In this document: in pieces, positions 16,773 through 25,274 of the stretch
Layout of the letters: each line of letters starts with the position of its first letter
How positions within the stretch are numbered: position 1 is the stretch's first letter
Source: Prevotella sp. UBA2742
Lineage (GTDB): Bacteria; Bacteroidota; Bacteroidia; Bacteroidales; Bacteroidaceae
Direction of reading: 5' to 3'
Assembly (NCBI GenBank): GCA_002353485.1
Contig: DEJS01000019.1
Location: 62,001 to 126,000, forward strand
Length of the DNA stretch: 64,000 nucleotides
Notes under the pieces: generated by a model
The model's input: the letters and a program-made list of their open reading frames with translations, nothing else
Told to the model about the DNA's origin: nothing
Database searches by the model: none
Program-made: the position numbers and the translations under genes

Positions 16773-16853
16773 CAGCAATCCGACTGAAAACCCAAACAAA
16801 ATCCCTTTTTTTTTCCTTCGGCCCGTTTTTCGCTCCCGTTTTTCTCCGCTTCA

Positions 16854-16897
16854 TGTCCAGTATTTGTCCAGTATATGTCCAGTATTTGTTCAGTGAA
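16854..16897. repeat. Four tandem 11-bp repeats TGTCCAGTATT
   Basis: Copies start at 16854, 16865, 16876 and 16887, the last one degenerate (TGTTCAGTGAA). The array lies between the divergent rsmD-operon and helicase promoters, on one face of the helix. Confidence 0.85.
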
Positions 16898-16909
16898 TGA
16901 CTGAACAAA
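16885..16909. promoter_or_regulatory. Inverted repeat TTTGTTCAGT-N5-ACTGAACAAA
   Basis: A perfect 10-bp dyad with a 5-bp spacer that starts within the last 11-bp repeat, about 75 bp upstream of the helicase -7 box. No T-run follows, so an operator is more likely than a terminator. Confidence 0.5.
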
Positions 16910-16980
16910 CGGTGAGCATGCAGTGTAGGTGTAGTGAGCAAAAAACGGAACAAAAAAAATGGCGTGTGGGAAAAAATGTG

Positions 16981-16988
16981 TAACTTTG
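16981..16988 (+). promoter_or_regulatory. -7 box TAACTTTG of the RecD-like helicase gene
   Basis: Match to TAnnTTTG 21 nt before the ATG at 17010. An upstream in-frame ATG at 16959 precedes the box and so would not be in the mRNA. Confidence 0.65.
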
Positions 16989-17009
16989 CAGCAGACTTTC
17001 CGTGAGCAG

Positions 17010-18530
17010 ATGATTTCCGACGAGTTGACATACCGTGTGCGCGAGGCTTTCGGGCACGAGCCTACTGCCGAGCAGGAGCAGGCCATCCGGACGTTTGCCC
17101 TTTTTATGACCGACCGCCGCGAGGAGGCTGTGATGCTGCTGCGCGGGTCGGCGGGTACGGGCAAGACGACGCTGGCCGCTGCCATGGTGCGTGCGCTGCT
17201 GTCGCTGGCCGGGCCCTCGGGGTCGGCCGATGGTCACAGGCGCGAGCGGCTGGTGCTGCTGGCTCCTACGGGGCGTGCGGCCAAGGTGTTCTCGCTGTAT
17301 GCCGGCCACGCGGCCTACACCATCCACCGGCGCATCTACCGCCAGCGGTCGATGGAGGGCACCTTCGACCTGAGCTTCAACGGGGCGCAGGACACGCTGT
17401 TCATCGTGGACGAGGCCTCGATGATAGGCGACAGCGCGGCGCCGGGCGAGTCGCCCTTCGGCGGCGGCCGGCTGCTGGACGACCTGATACGCTTTGTGTA
17501 CAACGGCCGCGGCTGCCGGCTGATGCTCATCGGCGACCGTGCGCAGCTGCCGCCGGTGGGGCTGACGGAGAGTCCGGCGCTGAGCGCCGACGTGCTGCGC
17601 GGCTACGGCCTGTGGCCTTACGAGTGCGACCTTCAGGAGGTGCTCAGGCAGAGCCACGAGTCGGGCATCCTGTTCAATGCCACGCGCATACGCCAGTGGG
17701 GCGCCGAGGGCGGTGCCCGTCCGACGGTGCTGCCGCAGGTGACCTTCCGCGGGTTCCGTGACATCAGGGTGGTGCCCGGCCAGGAGCTCATCGACGAGTT
17801 GGCGGGCAGCTACCAGCAGGTGGGTCTGGACGACACGCTGGTCATTACGCGGTCGAACAAGTGGGCCAACGTGTACAACCAGGGCATACGCAACCGCATC
17901 CTGGACCGCGACGCCGAGCTGTGTGCCGGCGACCGCCTGATGATAGTGAAGAACAACTACTACTGGACGCAGCAGGGACGGCCGTCGGACGGCGGCCGCG
18001 AGGCGTCAGACCTGTCGCCGGACGGCGGCCGTAGCGGCGAGGAGCCGCGGCTGGACTTCATTGCCAACGGCGACCTGGCCGTGGTGCGCCGTGTGCGGCA
18101 TCAGCACGAGCTGTACGGGTTCCGCTTTGCCGAGGTCACGATGACGTTTCCGGATTACGGCGACCTGGAGCTGACGGCCATGGTGCTGCTCGACACGCTG
18201 ACGTCGGAAGCTCCGGCGCTGACGCGCGAACAGCAGCAGCAGCTGTTCGACCGCGTACTGGAGGACTATCAGGACGTGCCCTTGAAGCGTGACCGTCTGA
18301 AGCGGCTGAAGGAGGACAAGTACTATAATGCCTTGCAGGTGAAGTTTGCCTACGCCGCCACCTGCCACAAGGCCCAGGGCGGACAGTGGGCCCACGTCTA
18401 TGTGGACCAGGGCTACATGACCGACGACATGCTGACGGCCGACTATCTGCACTGGCTCTACACCGCCTTTACGCGGGCCACGGAACGGCTCTACCTGGTC
18501 AACTGGCCGACGACGCAGACGGCGCGCTGA
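17010..18530 (+). CDS. RecD-like superfamily 1 DNA helicase
   Basis: 506 aa from MISDELTYRVREAF. Walker A is GSAGTGKT (46-53) and Walker B IVDEAS (132-137). The LIGDRAQLPPVG motif III and the C-terminal AATCHKAQGGQW motif of the UvrD_C_2 fold are present. It resembles the stand-alone ATP-dependent RecD/exonuclease V alpha-like helicases of Bacteroidetes. Likely role: 5'-3' unwinding in repair or replication restart. Its last 40 bp overlap the end of the convergent DUF3857 gene. Confidence 0.9.
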   Translation: MISDELTYRVREAFGHEPTAEQEQAIRTFALFMTDRREEAVMLLRGSAGTGKTTLAAAMVRALLSLAGPSGSADGHRRERLVLLAPTGRAAKVFSLYAGHAAYTIHRRIYRQRSMEGTFDLSFNGAQDTLFIVDEASMIGDSAAPGESPFGGGRLLDDLIRFVYNGRGCRLMLIGDRAQLPPVGLTESPALSADVLRGYGLWPYECDLQEVLRQSHESGILFNATRIRQWGAEGGARPTVLPQVTFRGFRDIRVVPGQELIDELAGSYQQVGLDDTLVITRSNKWANVYNQGIRNRILDRDAELCAGDRLMIVKNNYYWTQQGRPSDGGREASDLSPDGGRSGEEPRLDFIANGDLAVVRRVRHQHELYGFRFAEVTMTFPDYGDLELTAMVLLDTLTSEAPALTREQQQQLFDRVLEDYQDVPLKRDRLKRLKEDKYYNALQVKFAYAATCHKAQGGQWAHVYVDQGYMTDDMLTADYLHWLYTAFTRATERLYLVNWPTTQTAR

Positions 18531-20350
18531 GCGTAGGCACGCGAGATGCTCTTGATGAAGGCCTCGAAGTCGGCATACTGGGAGGCGGGGTAGGTGCCGG
18601 CGTGCATGACGACGCGGTAGCGCACCTTGAGACGGCCTTCGGCCACCTTCGTCTGGAAGAGGAAGGAGCCGAAGGGTTTTTCTATTCTGATGTTTTTGGG
18701 ACGGGCCTCGAGGGTGTAGCCCTCGGGCAGGGCGATGTCTATGCGGTCCTCGTCCTGGTAGCCCATGTCTATCGCGAGGGGCTCGGTGCGCTGGTGGCCC
18801 GGGCTGGCGATGCCGTAGCCCTGGTGTATGGGGCACAGGGGCAGGAAGAGCCGCTGTCCGGAGCGTACGGCGTAGCCGCGGCTGCTGATGTCGGCCTCGA
18901 GCGTCAGGCGGGCGCTGTCGGCAGGCTGGCTGACGCTGATGCGGCCGATGTCGGCCTGTGGGGCGCGCAGTAGCTGGCGCAGCGTGCGCTGGCGGTCCTT
19001 CGGGTCCATGCGCAACATGGGTGCGAGGGCCTCATACTGGCGGTTCTCTGACACCTGTCGCAGCCTGATGTCGGCATCGCCGTCGGGCGTCAGGCTGATG
19101 CTGATGCGGCTGCGCTGGCAGTTCAGCGTGTCGGCATAGGCGGGCAGTCGGACCAGGTGGCCGCCGTCGTCGTCGACGGCGATGGCATCGTGGTCGGCAA
19201 TGTCTTCGTGCACGTAGCCGAAGGGCAGCTCGGGGTTGGTGCACTCCAGCCACAGGGTGTCCTGGGGCAATGGTACCTGCAGGATGACGTGGTTCATCTG
19301 GCCCACGCTGGCAAAGTGGGGCAGCAGCCGGCGGTTGTGCGTGCTGATGGTGGTGTAGCGGCTGCTGATGCCTACCTCGCGCAGCATGGCGCGCATGAGG
19401 TTGGAGAGTCCCTTGCAGTCGCCGAAGCCGCTGCCGGCCACTTCCGCTGCGGGAGCGGGTTGCTGTCCGCCAATGCCTAAGAGTATGGCCACGTAGCGGG
19501 TGTTGCGGCCCAGGTAGCGGTAGAGTGCGTGCACCTTCTGGCGTACCGTGGGCAGTGTGTCGGTCAGCTGGTGCAGCTCGGCGCGCAGTGTCTCGGGCAG
19601 TGCGTCGCGCCCCTCGAGCAGCGAGCGCTCCCAGCGCCCGTAGTCGGCCCACGTGTCGAGGCTGCCCTCCGTGCCGTAGTACGTGAAGCGGCGCGGTGCG
19701 AAGTAAGCCAGGGGCAGGCGCTCGCGCAGCGGACGGGCATAGGGCTCGTCGTGCAGTGCCGGCAGGTCGGTCACGTCGAGGGTCAGCGTCCGGCGCCCGT
19801 CCGCGTCGGTGGTGGTCTGCGGCTCGGTGCCGATGTTCTGCAGGGCGTGGCGCACGTCGATGTCGGCGGGGACCGTCAGCCGGTAGAGAGCGTGGCGCAC
19901 GCTGACCTCGTAGTCGTCCTGCGGGCAGAAGGGGGGATACTCTATCAGCGTGTTGCGCAGCTCCATGCTCCACTCGTAGGTAATGGTGATGGGGTAGGAG
20001 GGCGGCGTGTAGTCGAGGTACAGCTGGTAGTCGTCGATGGCCAGGTAGGGCGAGTATTCGGTGCGGCGCAGGTCGCCCTGGCGGAACTTGCGCAGCTGGC
20101 GGCCCTGGGCGTCGACGGCCTCGCCGCGGAAGCTGGTCAGCCGCTCCTGCTTGCTGCAGCGGCAGAGGAAGAAGGCCTTGTCGGCCCCTTGCTCGTCGCG
20201 GATGGTGACGGTCTGGCGCTGGTGGGTGACGGCACGTGTGGCGCTGCTGACAGTGACCTCGGTCAGATGGTCGTCGACGACGGCATGCTGGGCTCTGGCT
20301 GCCGTGACGGCCAGCAGCGTCAGCAGGAAGGTAACGACGGGGCGCATCAT
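18491..20350 (-). CDS. DUF3857/transglutaminase-like secreted protein (second of pair)
   Basis: 619 aa from the ATG at 20350, whose ATGA overlaps the upstream stop. Signal peptide MMRPVVTFLLTLLAVTAARAQ. The N-terminal half fits DUF3857 (EYSPYLAIDDYQLYLDYTPP, ITITYEWSMELRN). A transglutaminase-like core follows, with SGFGDCKGLSNLMRAMLREVG supplying the Cys, TISTHNR and LWLECTNPELPFGYVHEDIA the later residues. DUF3857 proteins are periplasmic or surface proteins of unknown substrate. It forms a two-gene operon with its paralogue upstream. Its 3' end overlaps the helicase gene by 40 bp tail to tail. Confidence 0.85.
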   Translation of the reverse strand: MMRPVVTFLLTLLAVTAARAQHAVVDDHLTEVTVSSATRAVTHQRQTVTIRDEQGADKAFFLCRCSKQERLTSFRGEAVDAQGRQLRKFRQGDLRRTEYSPYLAIDDYQLYLDYTPPSYPITITYEWSMELRNTLIEYPPFCPQDDYEVSVRHALYRLTVPADIDVRHALQNIGTEPQTTTDADGRRTLTLDVTDLPALHDEPYARPLRERLPLAYFAPRRFTYYGTEGSLDTWADYGRWERSLLEGRDALPETLRAELHQLTDTLPTVRQKVHALYRYLGRNTRYVAILLGIGGQQPAPAAEVAGSGFGDCKGLSNLMRAMLREVGISSRYTTISTHNRRLLPHFASVGQMNHVILQVPLPQDTLWLECTNPELPFGYVHEDIADHDAIAVDDDGGHLVRLPAYADTLNCQRSRISISLTPDGDADIRLRQVSENRQYEALAPMLRMDPKDRQRTLRQLLRAPQADIGRISVSQPADSARLTLEADISSRGYAVRSGQRLFLPLCPIHQGYGIASPGHQRTEPLAIDMGYQDEDRIDIALPEGYTLEARPKNIRIEKPFGSFLFQTKVAEGRLKVRYRVVMHAGTYPASQYADFEAFIKSISRAYAQRAVCVVGQLTR

Positions 20351-22323
20351 GGCTGTTTCTTCAGGGTCAGGATGTACTTGTTGCTCTCTACCAGCTTGTC
20401 GAAGAAGGCCTTCAGGTCGGGGTACTGCTGCTGGTAGAAGAAGGTGCGGCTGATGTCGAGCTGGTAGCGCGCCGAGAGTACGCGGCCGTGGAGCTGGCAG
20501 ATGATGCGGGCGGTGATGCCGTCGAGCTTGATGACCATGGGCTTTGGCAGTTCTTCGGGCGCCCAGCCCTCGGGCAGTGTCAGCTGGACGTACAGCTGCT
20601 CGTGCTGACGGTAGGGAAACTCCACGGGGAGGTCGCGCTGGTCGGCCTTGAAGGGATTGCTGCGCTGGGGCGTAAAGAGCAGCGGGTTCAGGTAGATGAT
20701 GTCGCCGGCCGTGTCGCACTGCTTGGTGAAGTGCAGCATCTCGCGCACGGTGGGCGAGAAGTCGTGACGGCCCACCAGACGGTAGTCGGACACCTCGATG
20801 GCCTCACGGTCCTGCAGCTGGTGTATGACCTCGGTGCTGTCGTCGGCCGTGCGCCACTGGCGGCGCAGGCTGGCGGCGGCCTGTCCGTAGCAGGAGCGGA
20901 CGCGCAGTCCGCTGACGGTGCCGTCGGCCGAGAGCGTGGCCTGAATGGTGGTCACCTCGCGGTGGGGCGACATGGCGCGCAGGTTGAGCCAGTCGCCGGG
21001 ACGGTCCTTGCGTATGATGCGGGCGCGCTCTACCAGCAGGGGTGCGGGCAGCACGTCGAGATAGCCGTCCTGTGCCGAGGCGTCGAGGCAGGCCACGGTG
21101 CTGTCGTTGAGCTGTATGCCCACGACGAAGGTGGAAAGGTACTTCAGGCTGGCATGGGTCAGGGGCAGCATTCCGCGGTTGCGCAGCCGCAGCCCCACGG
21201 GGAATGCCTCGAGGCCGGCGTCGTGCAGCATGTTGATAAGCAGGAAGTTGATGTCGGCATTAGAGCCTGTTCCGTCCTTCAGTACGCGCGAGCCGGACTT
21301 GGCCCAGAAGCCATAGTAGTTGTTCCAGCGCACGCGGCTCTTCAGCATCTGCCACACGGCGGCCACGCGCTGGCGCGCGTCGGCCATGGCGGGAATGCCG
21401 GCGGCCACAATCTCCGACTTCAGGGGACTGCTCTTCTTGATGCGCCAGCCGAACTCCTCGTCGTCTTTCAGCTGCTTGTCTATGTCTTCCCATGTGGTGG
21501 AGTAGTTCTTGTGCACCTCGCCGGGAATGTAGACGCCGCGCAGCTCGTGGGTCACCTTGCTGCCGTAGTCGGCGGCACAAAATACGAAGTCGTCGTCCTT
21601 CAGGGCAGGCAGGAACTCGCCGGTGAAGGTCTTTTCTTCGGTGCTCAGGGGGGTGCCCTCAATGGTCATGTTGCCCTGCTCGCCGGTGTACTGCAGATGG
21701 GCCACGCCCGACTGCTCGATGCTGAAGCGGAACCACTCGGGCACGGAGAGCTGGTAGCGTGTCCAGCGTACGGGAATGTCGCTCTGGGCGTGCCAGTCGT
21801 GAAGGTCGTAGAAGAAGTCGCTCTCCAGGCGGTACTCGTACTCGATGACGGTGCCCACGCGAACCTGAGGCACGCTGAACTTGACGAGCTTCTCGGTCTT
21901 GTCGACCTGCTCCTCGTTGACCATCGAGCCTTCCATCTTGGTCTTCACCACCTTGCCGTTCTCCAGGTTGTAGGCGGTGGCCTTCAGACCTGTCACTATC
22001 TCGCGCATCATGCGGTAGCTCTCGCCCTGGCGCAGCGGGATGCTGATGTCGCCCACGCTGCGGCCTTCGGGCTTGAGCACCTTCAGACGGCAGCGCACGT
22101 CGTAGAGCACCTGGATGCCGTTGGAAAAGCTATAGTAGACGTCCACGGAGCGGTACAGCTCGACGGCGCGGGCGTCCTTGTCGGGGACGTATTCGGTCAT
22201 GGTGAGTTCTTCTTGGGTGGGTTTGCCCCACTTCTTGTTCAGCTCCTGCGACAGCGCGGTCAGGCTGCAGCCAAGCAGCAGCGCCAGCAGAAGGGTGGTC
22301 TTAAGGTGCCTGTGTATACTCAT
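20347..22323 (-). CDS. DUF3857/transglutaminase-like secreted protein (first of pair)
   Basis: 658 aa from MSIHRHLKTTLLLALLLGCS (signal peptide to about residue 26); an alternative ATG at 22350 would add nine residues. It has the DUF3857 part (VLYDVRCRLKVLKPEG, VIEYEYRLESDFFYD) and a transglutaminase-like part (GTGSNADINFLLINMLHDAG), but the catalytic Cys position reads Asn/Ala (GSNADINFL), so this copy may be inactive as an enzyme while its partner keeps GDCKG. Possibly a binding and an active subunit. Promoter at 22384-22391. Confidence 0.8.
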   Translation of the reverse strand: MSIHRHLKTTLLLALLLGCSLTALSQELNKKWGKPTQEELTMTEYVPDKDARAVELYRSVDVYYSFSNGIQVLYDVRCRLKVLKPEGRSVGDISIPLRQGESYRMMREIVTGLKATAYNLENGKVVKTKMEGSMVNEEQVDKTEKLVKFSVPQVRVGTVIEYEYRLESDFFYDLHDWHAQSDIPVRWTRYQLSVPEWFRFSIEQSGVAHLQYTGEQGNMTIEGTPLSTEEKTFTGEFLPALKDDDFVFCAADYGSKVTHELRGVYIPGEVHKNYSTTWEDIDKQLKDDEEFGWRIKKSSPLKSEIVAAGIPAMADARQRVAAVWQMLKSRVRWNNYYGFWAKSGSRVLKDGTGSNADINFLLINMLHDAGLEAFPVGLRLRNRGMLPLTHASLKYLSTFVVGIQLNDSTVACLDASAQDGYLDVLPAPLLVERARIIRKDRPGDWLNLRAMSPHREVTTIQATLSADGTVSGLRVRSCYGQAAASLRRQWRTADDSTEVIHQLQDREAIEVSDYRLVGRHDFSPTVREMLHFTKQCDTAGDIIYLNPLLFTPQRSNPFKADQRDLPVEFPYRQHEQLYVQLTLPEGWAPEELPKPMVIKLDGITARIICQLHGRVLSARYQLDISRTFFYQQQYPDLKAFFDKLVESNKYILTLKKQP

Positions 22324-22383
22324 AGGAAAGGTTAGTGTGTAGTGTTTCATAAGTGCTTGTGTACTTTTGATGATAAACGGCTG

Positions 22384-22391
22384 CAAAGGTA
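22384..22391 (-). promoter_or_regulatory. -7 box TACCTTTG of the DUF3857 pair
   Basis: Perfect match 61 nt before the chosen start, divergent from the rmuC promoter. Confidence 0.7.
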
Positions 22392-22454
22392 GTATTTATT
22401 TTGGACGTGGCAATGCTTTTCGACAAAAAACTTTGCCGTTTGGGAAAAAAAACG

Positions 22455-22462
22455 TATCTTTG
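22455..22462 (+). promoter_or_regulatory. rmuC: -7 box TATCTTTG of rmuC
   Basis: The box ends 4 nt before the ATGATG of rmuC, so transcription should start at or inside the start codons: a leaderless mRNA. Confidence 0.7.
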
Positions 22463-22466
22463 CGCC

Positions 22467-23717
22467 ATGATGACCGTATTGTATGTGATATTGGCCCTTG
22501 TCGTGGGGGCGGTGGTGGCCTATGTGCTCATGGACCGCCGTATGGACGTGGTACGCATAGAGAGCGCCAAGAAGGACGTGCAGCTGGAGCACCTGCGGCA
22601 GCAGGTGGCCGACGCCCGCGGCGAGAAGCAGGAGGAGCAGCAGCGCCGTGACGCGCAGTTTATGAACATGGCCCAGCAGGTGCTGGAACAAAGCGCGTCG
22701 AAGCTGAAGGAGGAGAACAAGGAGACCATGGCCGGCGTGACGGCACCGCTGAAAGAAGCTATCTCAGAGATGCGGCGCGCCATCAGCGAGAATACGAAGG
22801 ACCACACGGCGCAGACGGCGTCGCTGAAGGAACAGCTGCGGCTGATGATGGAAACGGGCCGCGAGATGAGCGAGAAGGCCGAAGGACTGGCCAACGTGCT
22901 GCGCCGCGACAACAAGGTAAGCGGAAACATGGGCGAGATCATACTGGGCGACCTGCTGGCCTCGCAGGGACTGACCGAGGGCATACACTACGAGGTGCAG
23001 GCCCGGTTGCGCGACGAGCAGGGACGTCCGCTGAAGAACGACGAGACGGGACGCGAGATGCAGCCCGACGTCATTCTGCACTACCCGCAGGGGCAGGACG
23101 TCATCATCGACTCGAAGGTGTCGCTGGTGGCCTATCAGCGCTACGCCAATGCCGAGGATGCGGACGAGAAGGAACGGGCGCTGCAGGAGCACATCAGGAG
23201 CGTGCGCCAGCACGTCACCGAGCTGGCACGGAAGGACTACTCGAAGTATATCAAGGCGCCGCGCGAGGCCGTCGACTTCGTCATCATGTTCGTGCCCTTC
23301 GAGTCGTCGCTGCAGCTGGCACTGGTCAACGACCCGTCGCTGTGGCGCGAGGCTTTCGAACGGAAGGTGTTCATCACAGGTGAGCAGAACCTGCTGGGCA
23401 TTCTGCACATGATACATCTGGCCTGGGTGCAGAATCAGCAGGCCGAGAACCAAGAGAAGGTGTTCGGGGTGGCAGAGCAGTTGCTGGACCGCCTGGGTGA
23501 CTTCATCCTGCGCTATCAGAAGGTGGGCGAGCAGATAGAACAGGTGCGTAAGGTGTACGACCTGTCGACAAACAAGCTGAACGAAGGGCGGCAGAGCGTG
23601 CTGCAGAAGGCCAACGAGCTGAAGACCCTGGGAGCGAAGGAGAATCCGAACAGGAGAATCCCCTCGGTGGTTGACTCGAACATAGGCATTGGGGCAGAGC
23701 ATGATCTATCTGAATGA
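22467..23717 (+). CDS. rmuC: RmuC-family DNA recombination protein
   Basis: 416 aa from the first of two adjacent ATGs (22467, 22470); longer readings start upstream of the promoter. One N-terminal membrane helix (about 3-20) is followed by a coiled coil (25-150) and the RmuC nuclease-like core: LRRDNKVSGNMGEIILGDLL, VILHYPQGQDVIIDSKVSLV and FVIMFVPFESSLQLAL. RmuC limits inversion at short inverted repeats in E. coli, of interest in a genome rich in small repeats. Its last 17 bp overlap the next gene. Confidence 0.92.
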   Translation: MMTVLYVILALVVGAVVAYVLMDRRMDVVRIESAKKDVQLEHLRQQVADARGEKQEEQQRRDAQFMNMAQQVLEQSASKLKEENKETMAGVTAPLKEAISEMRRAISENTKDHTAQTASLKEQLRLMMETGREMSEKAEGLANVLRRDNKVSGNMGEIILGDLLASQGLTEGIHYEVQARLRDEQGRPLKNDETGREMQPDVILHYPQGQDVIIDSKVSLVAYQRYANAEDADEKERALQEHIRSVRQHVTELARKDYSKYIKAPREAVDFVIMFVPFESSLQLALVNDPSLWREAFERKVFITGEQNLLGILHMIHLAWVQNQQAENQEKVFGVAEQLLDRLGDFILRYQKVGEQIEQVRKVYDLSTNKLNEGRQSVLQKANELKTLGAKENPNRRIPSVVDSNIGIGAEHDLSE

Positions 23718-24267
23718 CGACATAGCAGGCTTCGATCTGGAGAGGGCGCTGCCCCTGCTGTCGGACCAGCGCCGGGAGCAGGCGCTGAAGTTCAGGTACG
23801 AGCTGGGGCGCAAGACGTCGGCCATGGCCTACCTTCTGCTGTGCGAGGGCCTGCGGCAGGAGTACGGCATCACGGAGCGTCCGCTGTTTGAATATGGCGA
23901 GCACGGCAAGCCCAGCATCGTAGGACATCCGGAGATACACTTCAACCTGAGTCACTGCCGCGAGGCGGTGGTGTGCGCGGTGAGCGACAGGCCCGTGGGC
24001 GTGGACGTGGAGTGTTTCAGGGAATACAAGGAAAGTCTGGTGCGCTACACAATGAACGATGAGGAGGTGGAGCGCATTGTGCACGCCGAACGGCCTGAGG
24101 AGGAGTTCATACGCCTGTGGACCATGAAAGAGGCCAAGGTGAAGCTGACGGGACAGGGCATCAGCGACGACATGAAGCGGGTGCTGGACGGCCGGGAGAC
24201 CTTCAGGACAGTGGTGAACGAAAAAAAAGGCTACGTTTATAGTGCGATATATGAGAAAAATGTGTAA
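23701..24267 (+). CDS. 4'-phosphopantetheinyl transferase (Sfp type)
   Basis: 188 aa from the ATG at 23701, overlapping rmuC by 17 bp. The family motifs are FNLSHCREAVVCAVSDRPVGVDVE (Mg and CoA site) and FIRLWTMKEAKVKLTGQGI. It moves phosphopantetheine from CoA to a Ser of acyl- or peptidyl-carrier proteins. Its short length fits the Sfp/HetI group. Its TAA stop lies inside the -7 box of the next gene. Confidence 0.92.
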   Translation: MIYLNDDIAGFDLERALPLLSDQRREQALKFRYELGRKTSAMAYLLLCEGLRQEYGITERPLFEYGEHGKPSIVGHPEIHFNLSHCREAVVCAVSDRPVGVDVECFREYKESLVRYTMNDEEVERIVHAERPEEEFIRLWTMKEAKVKLTGQGISDDMKRVLDGRETFRTVVNEKKGYVYSAIYEKNV

Positions 24268-24272
24268 CTTTG
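24265..24272 (+). promoter_or_regulatory. -7 box TAACTTTG of the zinc peptidase gene
   Basis: Match to TAnnTTTG that contains the stop codon of the transferase gene; 26 nt before the ATG at 24299. Confidence 0.65.
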
Positions 24273-24298
24273 CAGACAGTAATTAAAGACGATAAGTT

Positions 24299-25186
24299 AT
24301 GAAATTAGACGGAAGACGCGAAAGCTCGAATGTGGAAGACCGCCGCGGTATGGGTGGTGGCGCAAAGGCCGGTCTGGGCATCGGCGGTATTATTGTAGTG
24401 GCCTTGATGGCCTGGATGTCGGGTGGCAACCCGCTGGAAGCCGTGGTGCAGACGGTACAGCAGAACGGCGGGCTGGGCTCGCTGACGGGTACCAATACCG
24501 AGGTGAACGAGGGACAGCGCGAGTTTACTGAGGAGGAACAGGCGCTGGCGAAGTTCTCGACACAGATTCTGGCCGGCACGGAGGACGTGTGGTCAGAGAT
24601 TTTCCGCCAGCAGGGAGCGCAGTATCAGAACCCGACGATGGTGCTCTATACCGACGGCACACAGACGGCCTGCGGACAGGGCTCGGCGGCAATGGGGCCC
24701 TTCTACTGCTCGGGCGACCAGAAGCTGTATATCGACCTCTCGTTCTTTACGACGATGAAGAAGCAGCTGGGCGCTGACGGTGACTTTGCATACGCCTACG
24801 TGATAGCACACGAGGTGGGGCACCACGTGGAGTACCTAACGGGTACGCTGCAGAAGGTGCATGAGCAGATGGCCCGTCTCAGCCAGACAGAGGCCAACAA
24901 GCTGAGCGTGCGACTGGAGCTGCTGGCCGACTTCTATGCCGGTGTGTGGGCTCACCACGACAACAAGCGCTTCGGCTCGCTGGAGGACGGTGACATTGAG
25001 GAGGCCATCAACTGTGCGCAGAAGATAGGCGACGACTATCTGCAGACGAAGGCACGCGGTTATGCCGTGCCGGAGTCGTTCAACCACGGCACGTCGAAGC
25101 AGCGTATGAAATGGTTTAAGCTGGGCCTGCAGACGGGCGACATCTCGAAGGGTACTACCTTCCAGTGCTCGGACGCAGAGCTGTAA
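24299..25186 (+). CDS. Neutral zinc metallopeptidase (YpfJ/KPN_02809 family)
   Basis: 295 aa. It begins MKLDGRRESSNVEDRRGMGG, as in this family, with one membrane helix at about 26-42 and then the peptidase part: CGQGSAAMGPFYCSGDQKLY, YVIAHEVGHHVEYL (HEXXH zinc site) and LELLADFYAGVWAHH with the third zinc ligand. The C-terminus FNHGTSKQRMKWFKLGLQTG is also family-typical. It should be membrane-anchored with the active site outside. Cellular substrate unknown. Confidence 0.92.
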   Translation: MKLDGRRESSNVEDRRGMGGGAKAGLGIGGIIVVALMAWMSGGNPLEAVVQTVQQNGGLGSLTGTNTEVNEGQREFTEEEQALAKFSTQILAGTEDVWSEIFRQQGAQYQNPTMVLYTDGTQTACGQGSAAMGPFYCSGDQKLYIDLSFFTTMKKQLGADGDFAYAYVIAHEVGHHVEYLTGTLQKVHEQMARLSQTEANKLSVRLELLADFYAGVWAHHDNKRFGSLEDGDIEEAINCAQKIGDDYLQTKARGYAVPESFNHGTSKQRMKWFKLGLQTGDISKGTTFQCSDAEL

Positions 25187-25205
25187 CAAATGAAGAATAA
25201 AGAAT

Positions 25206-25262
25206 GAAGAGTGAAGAATTTCCTACCGGACTTCAATGGCGGTAGCAAATTCTTCACTCTTC
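25206..25262. terminator. Long hairpin between convergent genes
   Basis: Arms 25206-25221 and 25247-25262 are perfectly complementary over 16 bp, with an inner 6-bp stem (25223-25228 with 25240-25245). It lies between the zinc peptidase (plus) and HerA-like (minus) genes and probably ends both transcripts. Flanking copies of CACTCTTCACTT make it look like a dispersed intergenic repeat. Confidence 0.75.
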
Positions 25263-25274
25263 ACTTTTCACTCT

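Noticed and set aside
20488..22335. 615-aa plus-strand ORF
   Set aside because: Antisense shadow of the first DUF3857 gene.
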